DNA of 40,568 bases from Candidatus Kerfeldbacteria bacterium (GTDB lineage: Bacteria > Patescibacteriota > Patescibacteriia > UBA9570 > XYC2-FULL-38-9), in NCBI GenBank assembly GCA_018500015.2, contig JAHBAR020000039.1, forward strand, positions 1-40,568, given 5' to 3'. A program made the position numbers and the translations under genes. The notes below the pieces were generated by a model, which saw only the letters and a list, made by a program, of their open reading frames with translations, searched no databases and was not told the origin of the DNA. Shown here piece after piece: positions 38,775 to 40,568 of the stretch (position 1 is the stretch's first letter; every line of letters begins with the position of its first letter).

Positions 38775-40421
38775 TCAACGCACATCCTCAATGTGCTTTG
38801 GTTGAAACGCGTTCACGGCCAAGTCCCACACATTTTGAAGTTCAGTAGCTGGAACAACTTCGACGTTACCCACAGCATCGGTCGTTTCTTTAAGCTCAAA
38901 CTCAGGACCAATAATTGCTTCAATATGAATGCCTGGGCCAAGAACTTCTGTCAGCGCTTCATCAAGCATCTTCCGATTTTTACCTTCATTCAAACGATCT
39001 TGGTAAAACTGGTATTGAAAGCCAAGCTGAATTGCTTTCCCTACAACATTCACCAACTTACCTACTTGTAGAGTAAGATGCAAACCTTGATTGCGTTTTT
39101 TTGTGGCTTCAAGCACAGCGCTCCAACGCTGTTGGATGTCATCACGCGTGTATGAAGATTGTTGTGACGCACGCTGCACAGCTGGCTCAACTTTTGATGT
39201 CTCAACCTTTACAGGCTCTTCTTTTTTAGGTTCAACCTCTGGTGTCGGCTTCACTTTTTGCACTGGTGCAGGAGGCGTAGGTTGCTTAGGCGCAGAAACA
39301 GAAGTTGAGCGAGCGGGCTGCACATTTTCTCCTTCAACACAGTGAACACACGCGAGTTCAAGTGGGAGCTCTGGAAGCGGAGTCGTCTTTTGCTGCTCGC
39401 TAGCTTTCATAAAATGCTCAATGCATCGAGCGAGTCGTTCAGCAGAAAAATGTTTCGCGAGTTGAAGGAAGTTAGCAGCACGTTGCGCATCTCCAAGTTC
39501 GTTCTCAAGATATGTCGCTGAATTGCACACGCGAGCTAACAGTGTTGCGCGCAACAGAGAAATTGCGGAAACAGTAATTTGTGAAGCTTGCGCTCCCGAC
39601 GCGATTCCAGATTTCACCTGCTCCACTGCAGCCACAAGATCGTTGCTTAACACTTTTTCAACAATCTGTGCTGCTATCTCTGTTTCGCGAATAGAAAGCA
39701 TCTCAGCAACATCGTCGAGTGTGAGTTTCTCTTTTTGTACGGCGAGCACCTGGCCTAAGATACTTTGTGCGTCGCGCATCGCGCCATCTGCGAGTCGTGC
39801 AATGTGACGCAGCACAGCCTCGTCAACGCTGCGTTTTTCTTTTTCGCACATACTCCTTAAACGCTCGACAATAACCTCAGCACTCAAACGTACGAAACGA
39901 AAATGCTCGCAGCGAGAAATAATTGTTGCTGGAACTTTGTGTAGCTCTGTGGTAGCTAAAATGAACACAGCGTGTGCTGGTGGTTCTTCGAGAGTTTTTA
40001 ACAATGCATTGAAGGCAGAAGTCGAAAGCATGTGCACTTCGTCGATGATGAATACTTTCATCTTGAGCACAGCTGGCGCAGTGCGTGCATGCTCGATGAT
40101 ATTTTCCCGCACGTTATCAACACCAGTGTGCGATGCTGCATCGACCTCCATCACATCGAGCGCTTTTTGTTCGAGAATCGAAACGCATGATGCGCATGTG
40201 CCACAGGGCTCACCTGCTTCGGTGCGTACTGTGCAATTTATCGCACGAGCAATCAAACGGGCGGTTGTGGTTTTGCCAACACCGCGCGGCCCAGAAAGTA
40301 AATAGGCGTGTGCAACATCACTGTGAACTATCTCGCTAAGAACAGTAGTACGAATGTGATCTTGTCCAACAAGATCAAAAAATTGTTGTGGGCGATAACG
40401 CTGATACAAAGATTGAGGCAT
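38775..40421 (-). CDS. dnaX: DNA polymerase III gamma/tau subunit DnaX
   Basis: The clamp-loader ATPase of the replisome, 548 residues from ATG 40421. It shows YRPQQFFDLVGQDHI, Walker A GPRGVGKTT, a zinc site with Cys in INCTVRTEAGEPCGTCASC, Walker B FIIDEVHMLS, sensor 1 FILATTELHKVPATIISRCEHF, the domain III helices, and a Pro/Lys/Glu-rich linker (about 380-420) before a C-terminal tau-like domain. The 18-residue upstream extension overlaps the promoter and is not used. No in-phase slippery site for a short gamma form was found. Confidence 0.95.
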   Translation of the reverse strand: MPQSLYQRYRPQQFFDLVGQDHIRTTVLSEIVHSDVAHAYLLSGPRGVGKTTTARLIARAINCTVRTEAGEPCGTCASCVSILEQKALDVMEVDAASHTGVDNVRENIIEHARTAPAVLKMKVFIIDEVHMLSTSAFNALLKTLEEPPAHAVFILATTELHKVPATIISRCEHFRFVRLSAEVIVERLRSMCEKEKRSVDEAVLRHIARLADGAMRDAQSILGQVLAVQKEKLTLDDVAEMLSIRETEIAAQIVEKVLSNDLVAAVEQVKSGIASGAQASQITVSAISLLRATLLARVCNSATYLENELGDAQRAANFLQLAKHFSAERLARCIEHFMKASEQQKTTPLPELPLELACVHCVEGENVQPARSTSVSAPKQPTPPAPVQKVKPTPEVEPKKEEPVKVETSKVEPAVQRASQQSSYTRDDIQQRWSAVLEATKKRNQGLHLTLQVGKLVNVVGKAIQLGFQYQFYQDRLNEGKNRKMLDEALTEVLGPGIHIEAIIGPEFELKETTDAVGNVEVVPATELQNVWDLAVNAFQPKHIEDVR

Positions 40422-40427
40422 TTGAGT

Positions 40428-40456
40428 AGTATACCCAAAAGCTCGTCCCATTTCAA
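40428..40456 (-). promoter_or_regulatory. dnaX promoter, leaderless start
   Basis: On the minus strand TTGAAA (40456-40451), exactly 17 bases, then TATACT (40433-40428), and only six bases to the ATG at 40421. Transcription would begin at or next to the start codon. Confidence 0.7.
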
Positions 40457-40486
40457 CTGATGATTTTACGGTCAACCTAACTAAAA

Positions 40487-40535
40487 TGGAACAAGGTATA
40501 CTACAGATGCCTATCTAAGCATTGACCTTGTTCCA
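40487..40535. repeat. Perfect 11-base inverted repeat upstream of dnaX
   Basis: TGGAACAAGGT (40487-40497) and ACCTTGTTCCA (40525-40535) are exact inverse copies around 27 bases. A plus-strand TATACT (40497-40502) sits at the edge of the first arm. It could be a regulator site for the divergent gene that may start at 40539, or a short hairpin. Confidence 0.45.
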
Positions 40536-40538
40536 CAA

Positions 40539-40568
40539 TGTACACACTATCAAATCCACCTACAGAGC
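40539..40568 (+). CDS. Possible start of a gene running off the right edge
   Basis: ATG at 40539 opens a frame to the edge (ten codons). A TATACT box is 36 bases upstream. No SD or homology can be seen in so short a piece, so this is a weak call. Confidence 0.2.

Noticed and set aside
39222-39227. A-run in dnaX as a programmed frameshift site for a gamma form
   Set aside because: The run reads CCT AAA AAA GAA in frame, so AAAAAAG is not in the X XXY YYZ phase needed for the E. coli-type slip.

Overview
The window reads as a chromosomal segment of an ultra-small bacterium of the Candidate Phyla Radiation (Patescibacteria), most likely Paceibacteria/Parcubacteria-like. This is inferred from gene content: a short dcw cluster (mraZ-rsmH-ftsL-ftsI), a compact type IV pilus operon with a LamG-bearing prepilin, a SUF iron-sulfur operon, a heliorhodopsin, a 'GTGWCTRG' protein of a type I associate with these genomes, and no outer-membrane genes. 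Most of the window is moderately AT-rich. Several genes start about seven bases after a TATACT-type -10 box, suggesting leaderless mRNAs. No 16S rRNA or other marker that would fix the taxonomy lies in the window.

Layout. 1-1125: a GC-rich, two-helix membrane protein gene running off the left edge (minus strand), preceded by a strong promoter and a leader of about 350 bases that folds back on itself. 1130-4939: cell-division/cell-wall cluster mraZ-rsmH-ftsL-ftsI (minus strand) with a MraZ-box array of 10-base repeats and a palindrome-rich insert in the mraZ leader. 4995-8190: a transposon with about 23-base inverted ends and a 12-base target duplication. It carries an IS1595-type transposase and, as passenger, a single-chain nuclease-methyltransferase-specificity protein. 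8205-12028: histidine kinase, CDP-alcohol phosphatidyltransferase and leucyl aminopeptidase. 12090-16670: sufCBDSU with promoter and terminator. 16671-24740: type IV pilus operon (response regulator, PilB, PilC, five prepilin-like proteins). 24794-28653: inositol monophosphatase family protein, DEAD-box helicase, membrane protein, MsrB and an RluF-like pseudouridine synthase. 28669-33681: a frameshifted large protein, a remnant of prolyl-tRNA synthetase, a heliorhodopsin divergent from an uncharacterised gene, and a secreted lamin-tail protein. 33720-38263: copper module with a CsoR operator inside its promoter (csoR, copA, HMA/UreH-like membrane protein, cupredoxin; divergent DUF305-like protein). 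38339-40568: terminators, a palindromic element with a copy of the tRNA-Gln 3' end, tRNA-Gln(CUG), dnaX, and a possible gene start at the edge.

The strongest candidates for something new are: (1) the RM-carrying IS1595-type transposon, which landed between the histidine kinase stop codon and its terminator; (2) the heliorhodopsin/uncharacterised-gene divergon beside a truncated proS; (3) an in-phase A AAA AAC slippery site joining two halves of an 818-residue protein; and (4) the fold-back leader in front of the GC-rich membrane gene. All calls come from reading the sequence; no database search was possible.
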